DNA of 64,000 nt from the NCBI RefSeq assembly GCF_003259335.1, contig NZ_QLLL01000007.1:124001-188000 (forward strand), written 5' to 3'. The DNA is from Chitinophaga skermanii (GTDB lineage: Bacteria > Bacteroidota > Bacteroidia > Chitinophagales > Chitinophagaceae). Under the pieces are notes generated by a model. It was not told the DNA's origin. It made no database searches and saw only the letters and a list, made by a program, of their open reading frames with translations. Below are positions 1 through 8,680 of the stretch, one piece after another (position 1 is the stretch's first letter; the number at the start of each line of letters is the position of its first letter). The position numbers and the translations under genes were made by a program.

Positions 1-139
1 ACGCGAAGCTAAAGTGCGTTGGAGTAACGAATAATAAGCTAGTGGTATCGCCTTTTGCAGACTTCCAACCACCCATTTGTGCTTGAGATTGTAGGGTAAT
101 TCCCAAACAAACAAAAAGTACGAGGCATAGTTTTTTCAT
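1..139 (-). CDS. Secreted protein, N-terminal fragment (cut by the window edge)
   Basis: The ATG at 139 (minus strand) opens a reading frame that runs off the left edge without a stop, giving 46 residues. It begins MKKLCLVLFVCLG and continues to a Gln-Ala-Gln junction around residues 18-21. That is a typical Bacteroidota signal peptide with probable cleavage after SQA, so the protein is probably exported. The mature part starts GGWKSAKGDTTSLLF. This vaguely recalls small lipocalin-like secreted proteins of this phylum, but too little is visible to name a family. The glycosyltransferase gene at 304 is divergent, so the two share the 164-bp upstream region. Confidence 0.6.
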   Translation of the reverse strand, partial: MKKLCLVLFVCLGITLQSQAQMGGWKSAKGDTTSLLFVTPTHFSFA

Positions 140-303
140 AATCAATAACCTTTTAGTCTCAAAAGATAACGCTTTACCCCACTTTTTTCAACTTTTTCAA
201 GATAAAATTGTTTTATAAACACTTCATCGGCCAACGTTTGAAGTACCACTATACAGCACAGATCAAAAGGTGATTTGCTATAAAAATCATAAAACCCAAG
301 AAC

Positions 304-1992
304 ATGTCAACGCCGAATAAACCTAATATCCATCCCAATAAGGGTGTAAGCGTAGTAATATGTTGCTACAACAGTGCACTACGATTACCCGGAACCCTAC
401 AACACCTTGCCTTACAACAAGTGCCGGACAACTTTACCTGGGAAATTATTCTCGTTGACAATGCCTCTAATGACGATACTGTAGAAGTAGCCACCGGGCT
501 TTGGAACTTGTACGATACTAAAAATGTACATTTTAGAATAGTAGAAGAACCCAAACCAGGGCAGATGTACGCCCGGAAACTTGGTGTACAAAAAGCGAAT
601 TACGAATGTATTGTTTTCTGTGATGATGATAATTGGCTGAGCGAAAACTATGTACACGATGCATGGCGACTTATGCGTCGTAGCCCACAATTCGGCGCTG
701 GTGGCGGCCAAAATCTGCCTACTACAAATGCAGCAAATTACCCTAGCTGGTTCGAAGAATATAAAAACTACTATGCTACCGGTATTCCCGCAGCACAATC
801 AGGTGAAGTAACCTACGAACGCGGTTTCGTTCTAGGTGCCGGTATGGTTACCCGGAAATCTCTATTCACGCAACTCACCAGCGAAAAATATCCCACTTTA
901 CTCCCCGGTAGAAATGGGGAAGAACTGAGCACAGGAGACGATTTCGAATATTGTAAACGACTCCTTCTGTGGGGCTATAAATTGTACTATGAAGAAAGTA
1001 TGGTGCTAATGCACTTTATACCGGAAGAGCGCCTTACTGTAAAATACCGCGACAGGCTTATGGCTGGTATTAAAGAAGCTACGAAAGTGCTCGGTGAATA
1101 CGACCTAGCCTGGATTGTACATAACAGGATTAAACACAAGAACCCAACAAGGCTATGGCTCTTGGCCCCATTCAGAATATTGGCAACAAAGCTGGGAATC
1201 GGCGATCGCAAAACCAAAGAAGAACAAATGACCCAAGCCTTCGTATCTCCTTTTGAACCGCCGGATACACATTTGCGTGTATTTAAACAATTAATCCGCG
1301 AAGGAGAAGCCCGCAAACAGCAATTTGAGGCCGAAAATCCTTTGCCCAGGGAAGAAAATCCACAACATGCCGTGTTCAAAATATTTAGCTTTTATAACGA
1401 TTTAGTACATCCCGATGTGCCTAAATACCAAGCAAGGGTGTTTAAAAAGTTTGGATACAGTGTTAACCAAATGTATCACAAGAAATTTAGTCATGGCGAC
1501 TTCCTTAACCACGTATGTTCCACGGTAAAAGACACCGACTACCTTGTGTTTTTTGATATCGATTGTGTGCCTACGAATAGTCGTTGGTTGCACCGTTTAT
1601 TGGCCGATTTAGATCATCCTCGTACACTCGTAGGTGCTGCACAAACAGCGAACCATTTACGCGATGCGAAGAACTTATACGTTTCTCCCTTTTTCTTCGC
1701 CATATCTACGCAATACTTGAAGGATTTGAACTACCCCAATATGGAAATGACGCACGACATGGATGCTGGGCAAAACCTAACCGAAGTGGTGGAAAAAGAC
1801 GGTGGTAGTGTGAAGTATTGGTTTCCTACACATATTGAAGAAGAACAATGGTATTTGCACCACCCAGAACATCAAAAGTTTGGTCCAGGTACTACATATA
1901 ACGATACGATCTATCATGCCTTCTTTTCCCGCGATGATTTGTCGATGCGATTTATTGATAAATGTGAAGAAATTTTAGCGCAACCGGCATGA
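304..1992 (+). CDS. Glycosyltransferase family 2 protein with a second glycosyltransferase-like domain
   Basis: 562 residues. The N-terminal GT-A domain shows the family 2 opening VSVVICCYN (15-23), DNASNDDT (52-59) and the metal-binding acidic cluster CDDDN (106-110), which bind a nucleotide sugar. A linker of about 100 residues leads to a second domain (about 350-560). It carries its own DxD-like motif, FFDIDCVP (D418 and D420), and an acidic HDMDAG stretch, so this looks like a tandem transferase. There is no membrane segment or signal peptide, so it acts in the cytoplasm or at the inner face of the membrane, probably making a surface polysaccharide or glycoprotein glycan. The acceptor and sugar cannot be read from sequence. 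It stands alone: divergent from the gene at 139 and convergent with the TonB receptor, with a shared terminator at 2083-2112. Confidence 0.8.
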   Translation: MSTPNKPNIHPNKGVSVVICCYNSALRLPGTLQHLALQQVPDNFTWEIILVDNASNDDTVEVATGLWNLYDTKNVHFRIVEEPKPGQMYARKLGVQKANYECIVFCDDDNWLSENYVHDAWRLMRRSPQFGAGGGQNLPTTNAANYPSWFEEYKNYYATGIPAAQSGEVTYERGFVLGAGMVTRKSLFTQLTSEKYPTLLPGRNGEELSTGDDFEYCKRLLLWGYKLYYEESMVLMHFIPEERLTVKYRDRLMAGIKEATKVLGEYDLAWIVHNRIKHKNPTRLWLLAPFRILATKLGIGDRKTKEEQMTQAFVSPFEPPDTHLRVFKQLIREGEARKQQFEAENPLPREENPQHAVFKIFSFYNDLVHPDVPKYQARVFKKFGYSVNQMYHKKFSHGDFLNHVCSTVKDTDYLVFFDIDCVPTNSRWLHRLLADLDHPRTLVGAAQTANHLRDAKNLYVSPFFFAISTQYLKDLNYPNMEMTHDMDAGQNLTEVVEKDGGSVKYWFPTHIEEEQWYLHHPEHQKFGPGTTYNDTIYHAFFSRDDLSMRFIDKCEEILAQPA

Positions 1993-2082
1993 ATTTATAC
2001 AACGCTAAAAAATAGTACAAACGATGAACGAAATGCGACGCAACAATGCATCATATTTATACAAACGATTGTTTACAAAACA

Positions 2083-2112
2083 AAAAAGGACACAAAATTT
2101 TGTGTCCTTTTT
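2083..2112. terminator. Bidirectional intrinsic terminator
   Basis: A perfect 15-bp palindrome: an A5-GGACACAAAA arm is followed directly by its complement, ending in T5. It lies between the convergent glycosyltransferase and TonB-receptor genes, one base beyond the receptor's stop codon. A-tracts and T-tracts on both sides let it work in either direction. Confidence 0.8.
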
Positions 2113-2113
2113 G

Positions 2114-4519
2114 CTAGAATTTATAGCTATACCCAACCCGGAAAACTTGTGTTTCATAATAATCCGTACTGGTATAATGAAAGCCGTTGCCGTTAATTGT
2201 TCGCTTGGTACGTAAGGTGTTGAAAATATCTGTAGCATTGGCGAATAGCTCTCCCTTGCCACTTTGAATGGTTTTTTTAATACCCCCATCCACCGAAAAT
2301 CGTGCGTAAATTTTCCCTTGTGGAATAAGGTCAGGTGCTTGGTAAATGGTGCTTAATTGTGCTTCGAATTGTTTCGGTAGTTTGAATAGTAAATTCAGCT
2401 TTGCATTACCTGAAAAGATTTGCTCGCGTGCAGCTGAAAATGTGTGTGGTGTGGGATAAAGATTTTCGACTGAAAACGAATCAATGATGTTTTGATAGCC
2501 GTTTAAGTTAAGGTTGAAAGAGAACCAACGATTCATTTTCTTCGATAACATCACCTCTACCCCGCTATTGTAGCTTTTCCCCACGTTTTGGAAAATGTTA
2601 TAAATAAGATCGCTACCCGGCACCGTGCTGCTAATACGTGTTATGGTAGCCTGCATGTTTTTGTAATATAAAGAAACAAATAAAAAATTCTCTTGCCAGT
2701 TTACTTTATACCCCATTTCAAAAGTGTTCGTGAATTGTGGTCGTAATGCCGGGTTACCAACTTTAATAATTTCTGCATCATCATACTTTGGGAAAATGCG
2801 GATGTCCACTTCGTTCGGGCGATCTACACGGCGATTGTAAAAGAATGACAGCTTTTGCGCATCATTGATTTTATAAGCTAAACGTACATTGGGAAATGGT
2901 TGTACATAACTATAACCATCGCTTTTGTAGGTGGGATGATTAGGGTTGACATAATAATCCAAATTCACCAATTCTACACGTAAACCCGCTTCTACTTCCA
3001 ATTTGCTGTTCTCAAATATATAATTACCATATGCTGCTGTAATAGTTTCTCCATAATTCGCTTCTCCTCCCGCATGTACATCTAGGGCTGTATGCTCACC
3101 TGGTTTGAATTGCATATTGACGGGAATGTACCGGCGACGGAATTTTAACCCTGTTTCAAAACGCCCATAACGCAACGGTTGTACATAATCTACATTCAAA
3201 TCTGCCACATGTTCATCCGATAAAAGTTTGAAAGAATCTAAGCTCGTATATGAAGGCAAGATGTTCGTAAAGTAATATTTCTCATCCTCGCGGTGAAAGG
3301 TATAGTTGAAGCTAGTGTTCAGTACGCGACCCGGTTGTTGGAAGGTATGTTGCCAACTAGCCGAAGCGGTAGCTGTTGTTTTTAATTCATCTTCTAAGAA
3401 CTGCCATAAGCGATTGCGTTTAGATAAATCGGCATTATAAAAAGGTTCGTCCCCATTATCTAAAATCTTCTCGCTACTGAATAAACCTGATACTGTAAAT
3501 GTATTTTGATGATTCAAATAATAATCTACACCTGTTTTTACAGTCGCAATATTGGTGCTACGGTTACGTTTTGTTTGTTGCTTTACTATTGTTCCATCAT
3601 CATAATACCGATCTACAAACTCATTTTTATTGAGTGTTTTCGTATACAAATCGTCTCCTTGAAAGAACCAATTCAGCTTATTTTTCCGGTAATTCAACGA
3701 AAGTGATGGGTTCACCTTTGGCGTTGCTTGGTATTGTGGCCTAATGCCGGGTAAATTCTCTTGTTTAATGCCAATGGCGCCTAAACCTCCAGCAATACCA
3801 ATTTTGCCGTTAAATCCGTCCTTTTTCTCTTTTTTGAAGATGATGTTGATGATACCTGCATGACCATTTGCATCATACTTCGCAGATGGATTGTTAATGA
3901 TTTCAATTTTCTCGATGGATGATGCGGCAATATTTTCTAGGCTGCTTTGTCCACCAAAGCCGGTGAGGGCTGTTTGTTTACCATCGATCAGTACCATTAC
4001 TTTGTCGCTACCACGAAGTAGCAATTTTCCATTGTCGGTAGTGATGCCAGGTAAGTTTTTCATTGCATCCAGTACAGAACCGCCCGCTTGGGTTACGTTA
4101 TCGGCAATGGAAAAGGTTTTTTTATCCATTGTACTGGCAATGCTAGCCTGCTTGCCTGCAATGGTAATTTCTTTTAATTGTTGTTCGTTTGGTTGAAGAT
4201 CGATATTCCCTACATCGAGAAATTGATTGAGCGTGCCGGCAACGATTGGTTTAGAGATGCTTGTATACCCCAAATAACTCACCACCAAAACATAATTACC
4301 ACGCTTGACTTGGCTAATAGTAAAACGACCATCTTCCCCCGAAATCGTTCCATTTAATAAAACGCTGTCATTCGATTTTCTTAACCCGGTATTCACAAAT
4401 GGCAATACCTTCTTAGTTGCGCCATCGCGAATAATACCGGAAATGGTTACCTGTGCCTGCAGGGATTGTGCAATACTTACCAGTAGTAGTAAAAATGCGC
4501 TAATTGCTAGTTTCTTCAT
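2114..4519 (-). CDS. TonB-dependent outer-membrane receptor (OMP_b-brl_3 type)
   Basis: 801 residues. A signal peptide ends near AQVTIS (residue 22). A CarboxypepD_reg-like beta-sandwich covers about 24-105, seen in the TISGIIRDGATKKVLPF start. A plug domain covers about 125-225, with MVLIDGKQT and the closing GHAGIINIIFKK. The rest is a beta-barrel ending in an aromatic residue (YSYKF), as outer-membrane insertion requires. This class lacks a SusD partner, and none is present, so it is not a polysaccharide-utilisation locus. The substrate is unknown. Its start overlaps the end of the PAP2 gene by 20 bases, so the two are co-transcribed and probably sit under the two-component system upstream at 5246-6960. 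Confidence 0.88.
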   Translation of the reverse strand: MKKLAISAFLLLLVSIAQSLQAQVTISGIIRDGATKKVLPFVNTGLRKSNDSVLLNGTISGEDGRFTISQVKRGNYVLVVSYLGYTSISKPIVAGTLNQFLDVGNIDLQPNEQQLKEITIAGKQASIASTMDKKTFSIADNVTQAGGSVLDAMKNLPGITTDNGKLLLRGSDKVMVLIDGKQTALTGFGGQSSLENIAASSIEKIEIINNPSAKYDANGHAGIINIIFKKEKKDGFNGKIGIAGGLGAIGIKQENLPGIRPQYQATPKVNPSLSLNYRKNKLNWFFQGDDLYTKTLNKNEFVDRYYDDGTIVKQQTKRNRSTNIATVKTGVDYYLNHQNTFTVSGLFSSEKILDNGDEPFYNADLSKRNRLWQFLEDELKTTATASASWQHTFQQPGRVLNTSFNYTFHREDEKYYFTNILPSYTSLDSFKLLSDEHVADLNVDYVQPLRYGRFETGLKFRRRYIPVNMQFKPGEHTALDVHAGGEANYGETITAAYGNYIFENSKLEVEAGLRVELVNLDYYVNPNHPTYKSDGYSYVQPFPNVRLAYKINDAQKLSFFYNRRVDRPNEVDIRIFPKYDDAEIIKVGNPALRPQFTNTFEMGYKVNWQENFLFVSLYYKNMQATITRISSTVPGSDLIYNIFQNVGKSYNSGVEVMLSKKMNRWFSFNLNLNGYQNIIDSFSVENLYPTPHTFSAAREQIFSGNAKLNLLFKLPKQFEAQLSTIYQAPDLIPQGKIYARFSVDGGIKKTIQSGKGELFANATDIFNTLRTKRTINGNGFHYTSTDYYETQVFRVGYSYKF

Positions 4520-5192
4520 GATACATACTTTTTTTCTTTCCCCATTTATAATGGTGAGTCCAATACGCCACCTTCATCGATAATATGCCCAATCCTGCGC
4601 CTACTAAAACATCGCTGATGTAATGCCTGTTATTTGCTATGCGTAAAGCGCCTACGCTAGCTGCTATGCCATACGCGGCATATGGCATCCAATGAAAACG
4701 ATCCTTATACTCCTCGCTGAGAAATGTAGCCGCTGCGAAGGCCTGTGCAGTATGGCCCGATGGAAAAGAATTGTAGGTAGTGCCATCAGGCCGAAGTTGA
4801 TGCGTGGTATTCTTCAATAAAAACACGCTGCTCGACATTAACAATTCTCCTTTAAAAAGAATGGCTGTTCTGTTGGCTATATCAGTTTTAGAAGGAATAC
4901 CGGCAGCATCTAAGCCATATGCAATAGCAATGGGCGCGTATTGTAGGTAGTTGTCGATTTTCGTATGAAAATGCGGCATATGTTCCGAACGTTCTTCTGC
5001 TAGTTCTTTCTTCAACGATTCTTGACCATTTCCATTCGCGATGGAGCCAGCAAGAATTAAAGAAACAGGAATGTATACATCTGCATCTAATACATGATGA
5101 AACTTCGGAACAACAATACTATCAGGCCTTTGCGCAAAAGCAAATTGACATAAGCATACAATGCATGTTAAAGTAGAAAGGGCATACTTCAT
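4500..5192 (-). CDS. PAP2-family membrane phosphatase
   Basis: 230 residues with an N-terminal signal or anchor (cleavage likely after FAFA, residue 20). All three PAP2 (type 2 phosphatidic acid phosphatase) motifs are visible: K127 with RP at 134-135, PSGHT at 144-148 with the catalytic His147, and RH(YIS)D at 189-194 with His190 and Asp194. The family removes phosphate from lipid phosphates in or at the periplasmic face of the membrane, such as phosphatidate, undecaprenyl diphosphate or lipid A. It lies between a two-component system and a TonB receptor on the same strand. An envelope-remodelling role, for example lipid A dephosphorylation, is reasonable but inferred. Confidence 0.85.
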   Translation of the reverse strand: MKYALSTLTCIVCLCQFAFAQRPDSIVVPKFHHVLDADVYIPVSLILAGSIANGNGQESLKKELAEERSEHMPHFHTKIDNYLQYAPIAIAYGLDAAGIPSKTDIANRTAILFKGELLMSSSVFLLKNTTHQLRPDGTTYNSFPSGHTAQAFAAATFLSEEYKDRFHWMPYAAYGIAASVGALRIANNRHYISDVLVGAGLGILSMKVAYWTHHYKWGKKKSMYHEETSN

Positions 5193-5245
5193 CTTGGGTT
5201 GAATTATGCCACTAAACTAGAAGCTGATTTAGAAGAAAATTTGAA

Positions 5246-6298
5246 TTAAATCGCGACAGTAAAAATATGTTGTTGTTGGAAGAATTGATACCCCACTTTC
5301 CATTGGTGACGTTCTGCTATTTGCTTTACCAATGCAAGCCCTAAGCCGGTTCCCGGGGTTTGTGAATTCGCTGTACCAAAGCGTTTGAATAGTTGGTCGG
5401 ATTGTAATGCATCGCTACCGTTATTCGCAAAACGGATTTCATTATTCTTTAAGGAAATGTGAATAGTTCCGTTGGGTGTACTATGTCTTATAGCATTGTT
5501 GAGTAGATTGTTGATAAGAATTTCTATCAACGCTTTATTACCGGTAACAATTTGAGATGGTTGGATATCACTTTCGATGTGTAACTGTTTTACATCTGCA
5601 AATTGGGTAGATAGATCGATGGATTTTTCTATTGCATTTGATAGATCAAAGGTCTCGTTATCATTATACTGGCTATTATCTATCCTAGCGAGTAACAACA
5701 AATTCTTATTGATCCTTGATACACGTGTTAATGCTTTGTGTGCATCTTCAATTATGTCGTATTGATCTGCTGTAAGCGACTGGCTTTGTAGAAGTAAGTC
5801 TAACTTGGATTGTACAATGGCTAATGGTGTTTGTAATTCGTGGGATGCGTTGTCAACGAATTCCTTTTGTTGATTATAAGCAGAAATAGAACTAGTTAAT
5901 AATTTTTGCAAATTTTTATTCAGCTCGGCAAATTCCGTAATGCCTGTTTCTTCAAACTGGATAGGTGTTTGCTTGTTTAAATCAAAACCTTTGATCTTCG
6001 CTAAACTATCATAAAAGGGCGTCCATAATCGCTTCGAAATTCTCCTGTTCATCAATACTAAGCCACCGATAAGTAACCCGAAGAAAATTACGGTAAGAAT
6101 AGTAACAGCACTAATAATTAGAAAACTGTCTTCTTTGCCGGCTTCTTCTGTGAGGATAATATTGTGTTCATCCATTTCATAGAGCCAAAGCTTATTGAGG
6201 ATGAAATAATAAACGGGTATACTGCCAGCCAATACAATACTAGCATAAATGATAGATCTTCTGAGTGTAAGATTGAGCAGGTTTTTCATATGACCCAT
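5246..6298 (-). CDS. Sensor histidine kinase
   Basis: 350 residues. Two membrane helices (about 14-34 and 58-84) flank a very short periplasmic loop of some 22 residues, so the signal is probably sensed in or near the membrane. The HisKA box is FVDNASHELQTPLA with phospho-accepting His153. The ATP-binding domain shows NNLLNNAIRH (N box) and GTGLGLALV (G box). It overlaps the response regulator gene upstream by 13 bases and so is translationally coupled to it. The start is at 6298 or the ATG three codons later (MKNLL); the latter would leave 4 bases of overlap. Confidence 0.9.
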   Translation of the reverse strand: MGHMKNLLNLTLRRSIIYASIVLAGSIPVYYFILNKLWLYEMDEHNIILTEEAGKEDSFLIISAVTILTVIFFGLLIGGLVLMNRRISKRLWTPFYDSLAKIKGFDLNKQTPIQFEETGITEFAELNKNLQKLLTSSISAYNQQKEFVDNASHELQTPLAIVQSKLDLLLQSQSLTADQYDIIEDAHKALTRVSRINKNLLLLARIDNSQYNDNETFDLSNAIEKSIDLSTQFADVKQLHIESDIQPSQIVTGNKALIEILINNLLNNAIRHSTPNGTIHISLKNNEIRFANNGSDALQSDQLFKRFGTANSQTPGTGLGLALVKQIAERHQWKVGYQFFQQQHIFTVAI

Positions 6299-6960
6299 TT
6301 ATATCCTGTGCCGTAGAGTGTTTTCAAATAATTGCCATACCCGGCTTCTTGTAGTTTCTTCTTCAAATTTTTGATATGTGCATAAATGAAATCGTAGTTG
6401 TCGAACATATCTGCAATATCACCTGATAGTTGTTCTGCTAAAGCACTTTTGGAAATTACTTTATTCTTATTGCTAACAAAGTATAACAATAAGCTGAATT
6501 CTTTTTTCGTTAACGGAATTTCCTTTCCCTCAATGGATACTGTTTTAGCGAGTAAATCAATCCGTAATTCATTTTGCTCAATAATATTAGTCGTACCAAA
6601 TTGCTTCCGCCGGATCACAGAATAAATGCGCGCTGCCAACTCCGACAAATGAAATGGCTTGGCCATATAGTCATCGGCCCCTATTTGCAGCCCTTTAATC
6701 TTATCATCAATCGCATTCTTCGCAGAAATAATAATCACTCCCTCCTGTTTATTTTCGGCTCGTAGTTCCTCCAATAATTTCAACCCGTTACCACCCGGCA
6801 ACGAGATATCTAACAGCACGCAATCGTAGTGATAGAGATCGATCTTCTCCAACGCCTCGTTAAAAGTGCCTGCCAACTCGCAATGATAGTTCTCGTCGGC
6901 CAAATAAGCCGCAATACTTTGCGCGAGATCCGGTTCGTCTTCTATGATTAGAATTTTCAT
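6286..6960 (-). CDS. OmpR/PhoB-type response regulator
   Basis: 224 residues. The receiver domain has the acidic pair EDE (7-9), phospho-acceptor D51 in LLDISLPGGNG, and Lys in MAKPF. The C-terminal winged helix ends in the standard LKTLYGTGYKW. It is the first gene of a minus-strand operon: regulator, kinase, PAP2 phosphatase, TonB receptor. It probably controls that operon and perhaps wider envelope genes. The upstream minus-strand sequence has a TATCATTG word 10 bases before the ATG, one mismatch from the Bacteroidota -7 box. Confidence 0.92.
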   Translation of the reverse strand: MKILIIEDEPDLAQSIAAYLADENYHCELAGTFNEALEKIDLYHYDCVLLDISLPGGNGLKLLEELRAENKQEGVIIISAKNAIDDKIKGLQIGADDYMAKPFHLSELAARIYSVIRRKQFGTTNIIEQNELRIDLLAKTVSIEGKEIPLTKKEFSLLLYFVSNKNKVISKSALAEQLSGDIADMFDNYDFIYAHIKNLKKKLQEAGYGNYLKTLYGTGYKWVI

Positions 6961-7312
6961 CGTGCTGCAATGATAGATGGTAATTCTGAATAGAATTTGA
7001 ATGTAGGAAGAATTGGGGAAGTAGGGAAATTATGTTAAGAAGTAATAGCCCGTTGTGAAGGAAAAGGGTGTGGGAAACAAACACAATTATAATATGATAA
7101 AGAACTGAAAAAATTAAGGAATCAACCAGGAAAAGTAAGACTAATGTTAAATCAAAGAAGCGACTGCTATAGATTGCAATTCGATCGTAAGATTTTTTCA
7201 AGAAGGTATTTGGCTCATAAGCCGTAATTTATTGTATACTTAGAATTCAATATATCTTCTTGCGCTGTACTTATAGATAGTTTATTATCTTGGAATTCTG
7301 TAAATTTATAGT
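6961..7312. other. Intergenic region between divergent operons
   Basis: 352 bases with no convincing gene. Reading frames here are short and overlap in an AT-rich sequence. It must carry the promoters of the two-component operon (leftward) and of the toxin-antitoxin pair (rightward). For the latter, a TTG at 7260-7262 and a TATCTTGG at 7286-7293 are separated by 23 bases and form a weak Bacteroidota-type promoter candidate 19 bases before the ATG at 7313. There is no strong inverted repeat that would be an obvious autoregulatory operator. Confidence 0.4.
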
Positions 7313-7771
7313 ATGACACAACTTGAGTTTGATGCGTTAAAAGGATTACACCCTGGCTTTTTTTTAGAAAATATACTAGAAAGAAGGCAGGTTGATAAGA
7401 ATTCTCTTGCTTATTCAATTCATGAAGACCCTAAATCTTTACAAGATATATTAAAAGGAAATTCCAATATAAGTCTAGCTGTAGCATTGAAAATTGAAGA
7501 CGCTTTACAGCTAGAAGAAGGTATATTAGGCAGCCTTCAGCTTTTTTATGAAATTAAACAGATAAAACAGGCACAACAAATAGATAGCAAGCCTGATATA
7601 AGTAAATTCAGAAAAATTCTTTTCTGGGATACTAAATTTGAAAGTATTAATTGGCAAACTCAAAAGGCAGCTATCATTAGGAGAGTTTTTGAACGTGGTA
7701 ACGAAGAAGAAAAGAATGAAGTTGCAAGATTTTATGGAATGGATATAATAAACCAGGTGCTATTAAAGTAA
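7313..7771 (+). CDS. Probable antitoxin, helix-turn-helix protein
   Basis: 152 residues, no membrane segment. The N-terminal half (about 8-75) resembles HigA/XRE-type antidotes: a helical GFFLENILERRQ, then DPKSLQDILKG and NISLAVALKIEDAL, which fit the helix-turn-helix. The C-terminal part (about 100-150: FRKILFWDTKF, EEKNEVARFYG) resembles the short domain seen in Bacteroidota antitoxins next to nucleotidyltransferase toxins (DUF6922-like, from memory). The toxin gene starts 7 bases downstream. Both genes look clearly more AT-rich than their neighbours, a sign of horizontal transfer. It probably binds its own promoter and neutralises the toxin; how it does so cannot be read from sequence. 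Confidence 0.65.
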   Translation: MTQLEFDALKGLHPGFFLENILERRQVDKNSLAYSIHEDPKSLQDILKGNSNISLAVALKIEDALQLEEGILGSLQLFYEIKQIKQAQQIDSKPDISKFRKILFWDTKFESINWQTQKAAIIRRVFERGNEEEKNEVARFYGMDIINQVLLK

Positions 7772-7778
7772 TCCAAAC

Positions 7779-8429
7779 ATGTTATACTGGAATACAGTTT
7801 CCCCCCTCTTAAAATCCTCCTTGATCGAATTGATGTCTACTAAGGAACTAGGTATGTTCCGGTTAGTTGGCGGTACGGCATTGAGCTTGCATTTAGGACA
7901 TAGAATGTCAATAGATATTGATTTATTTACGGATGTTGAATATGGTTCCCTCGACTTCAGTAAAATCGAAGATATACTGAAAGATAAGTTTGATTATGTT
8001 TATACAACCAATATCGATGTAATTGCCTTTGGTAAATCCTATATTATCGGTAAAAACGAAAATGATAGTGTTAAGCTGGATATATACTATACCGATAAAT
8101 ATATTCAGCCAGCTTTTGAAACGGAAGGTATTAGGTTAGCAACAATTGAAGAAATAGCTGCCATGAAACTAGACGTAGTACAGCGTGGTGGCAGAAAGAA
8201 AGATTTCTGGGATATTCATGAAATACTTGAAAAGTATTCTTTAAATCAGCTAATAGCATTTCATAAGTTACGATATGAATTTAATCATGATGAAGGCCTG
8301 ATTTTAAAGAATTTAATAGAATTCTCATCTGCTGATATGGATTTCGATCCTATCTGTTTAAAAGGAAAGCATTGGGAATTGATTAAATATGAGTTAATCC
8401 ATGAAGTCCAAAGGTATACTCAACAATAG
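7779..8429 (+). CDS. Nucleotidyltransferase toxin, AbiEii/AbiGii family
   Basis: 216 residues. The start of the nucleotidyltransferase fold is plain: FRLVGGTALSLHLGHR (27-42), followed by S-I-D-I-D-L-F with metal-binding D46 and D48. LATIEEIAAMKLDVVQRGGRKKD (about 126-148) is the conserved second block of the family. Members transfer nucleotides to an RNA or protein target and act as toxins of type IV toxin-antitoxin or abortive-infection systems. With the HTH gene 7 bases upstream it forms a compact two-gene module ended by the terminator at 8451. The target, and whether it protects against phage, is unknown. Confidence 0.82.
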   Translation: MLYWNTVSPLLKSSLIELMSTKELGMFRLVGGTALSLHLGHRMSIDIDLFTDVEYGSLDFSKIEDILKDKFDYVYTTNIDVIAFGKSYIIGKNENDSVKLDIYYTDKYIQPAFETEGIRLATIEEIAAMKLDVVQRGGRKKDFWDIHEILEKYSLNQLIAFHKLRYEFNHDEGLILKNLIEFSSADMDFDPICLKGKHWELIKYELIHEVQRYTQQ

Positions 8430-8450
8430 CCAATACATCTTAGTATAACC

Positions 8451-8485
8451 AAAAAAGCCTTCAGCAACGCTGAAGGCTTTTTCTT
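8451..8485 (+). terminator. Intrinsic terminator
   Basis: AAAGCCTTCAGC and GCTGAAGGCTTT form a 12-bp stem around an AAC loop, followed by a T-run. It closes the toxin-antitoxin operon. The A-run on the left may also let it end the minus-strand tRNA transcript that starts beyond 8562. Confidence 0.8.
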
Positions 8486-8488
8486 TCG

Positions 8489-8562
8489 TGGTCCCACCAG
8501 GGCATGATCCTGGGACCCCCTGATTATGAGTCAGGTGCTCTAACCAACTGAGCTATAGGACC
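8489..8562 (-). tRNA. tRNA with CAU anticodon (Met elongator or lysidine-type Ile2)
   Basis: A full 74-base cloverleaf. The 5' acceptor arm GGTCCTA pairs with TGGGACC, with A as discriminator. The D arm is GCTC/GAGC, the anticodon stem CCTGA/TCAGG has loop CTCATAA, the variable loop is 5 bases, and the T stem is CCAGG/CCTGG. The anticodon is CAT. An initiator is unlikely because the first acceptor pair is G-C. Elongator Met and the Ile tRNA modified to lysidine look alike here and cannot be separated by eye. CCA is not encoded. The T loop reads ATCATGC instead of the usual TTCRANY. Confidence 0.88.
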
Positions 8563-8648
8563 TCGTCCATTCGGACAATTCCCTAATTAAAGGGACGGCA
8601 AAATTAATTTTTTTTTTATTCTAACCAACTTATTTCAATTAATTTTTA

Positions 8649-8674
8649 TTGAAACGCCTCCTGTTTTATTTTTG
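8649..8674 (+). promoter_or_regulatory. Bacteroidota-type promoter for the HAD hydrolase gene
   Basis: TATTTTTG at 8667-8674 matches the TAnnTTTG -7 box exactly. A TTG at 8649-8651, 15 bases upstream, is a shorter-spaced -33 candidate. The box ends 6 bases before the ATG at 8681, so the mRNA would have almost no leader. It also rules out the longer reading frame starting at 8672, which lies inside the box. Confidence 0.6.
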
Positions 8675-8680
8675 TTGTCT

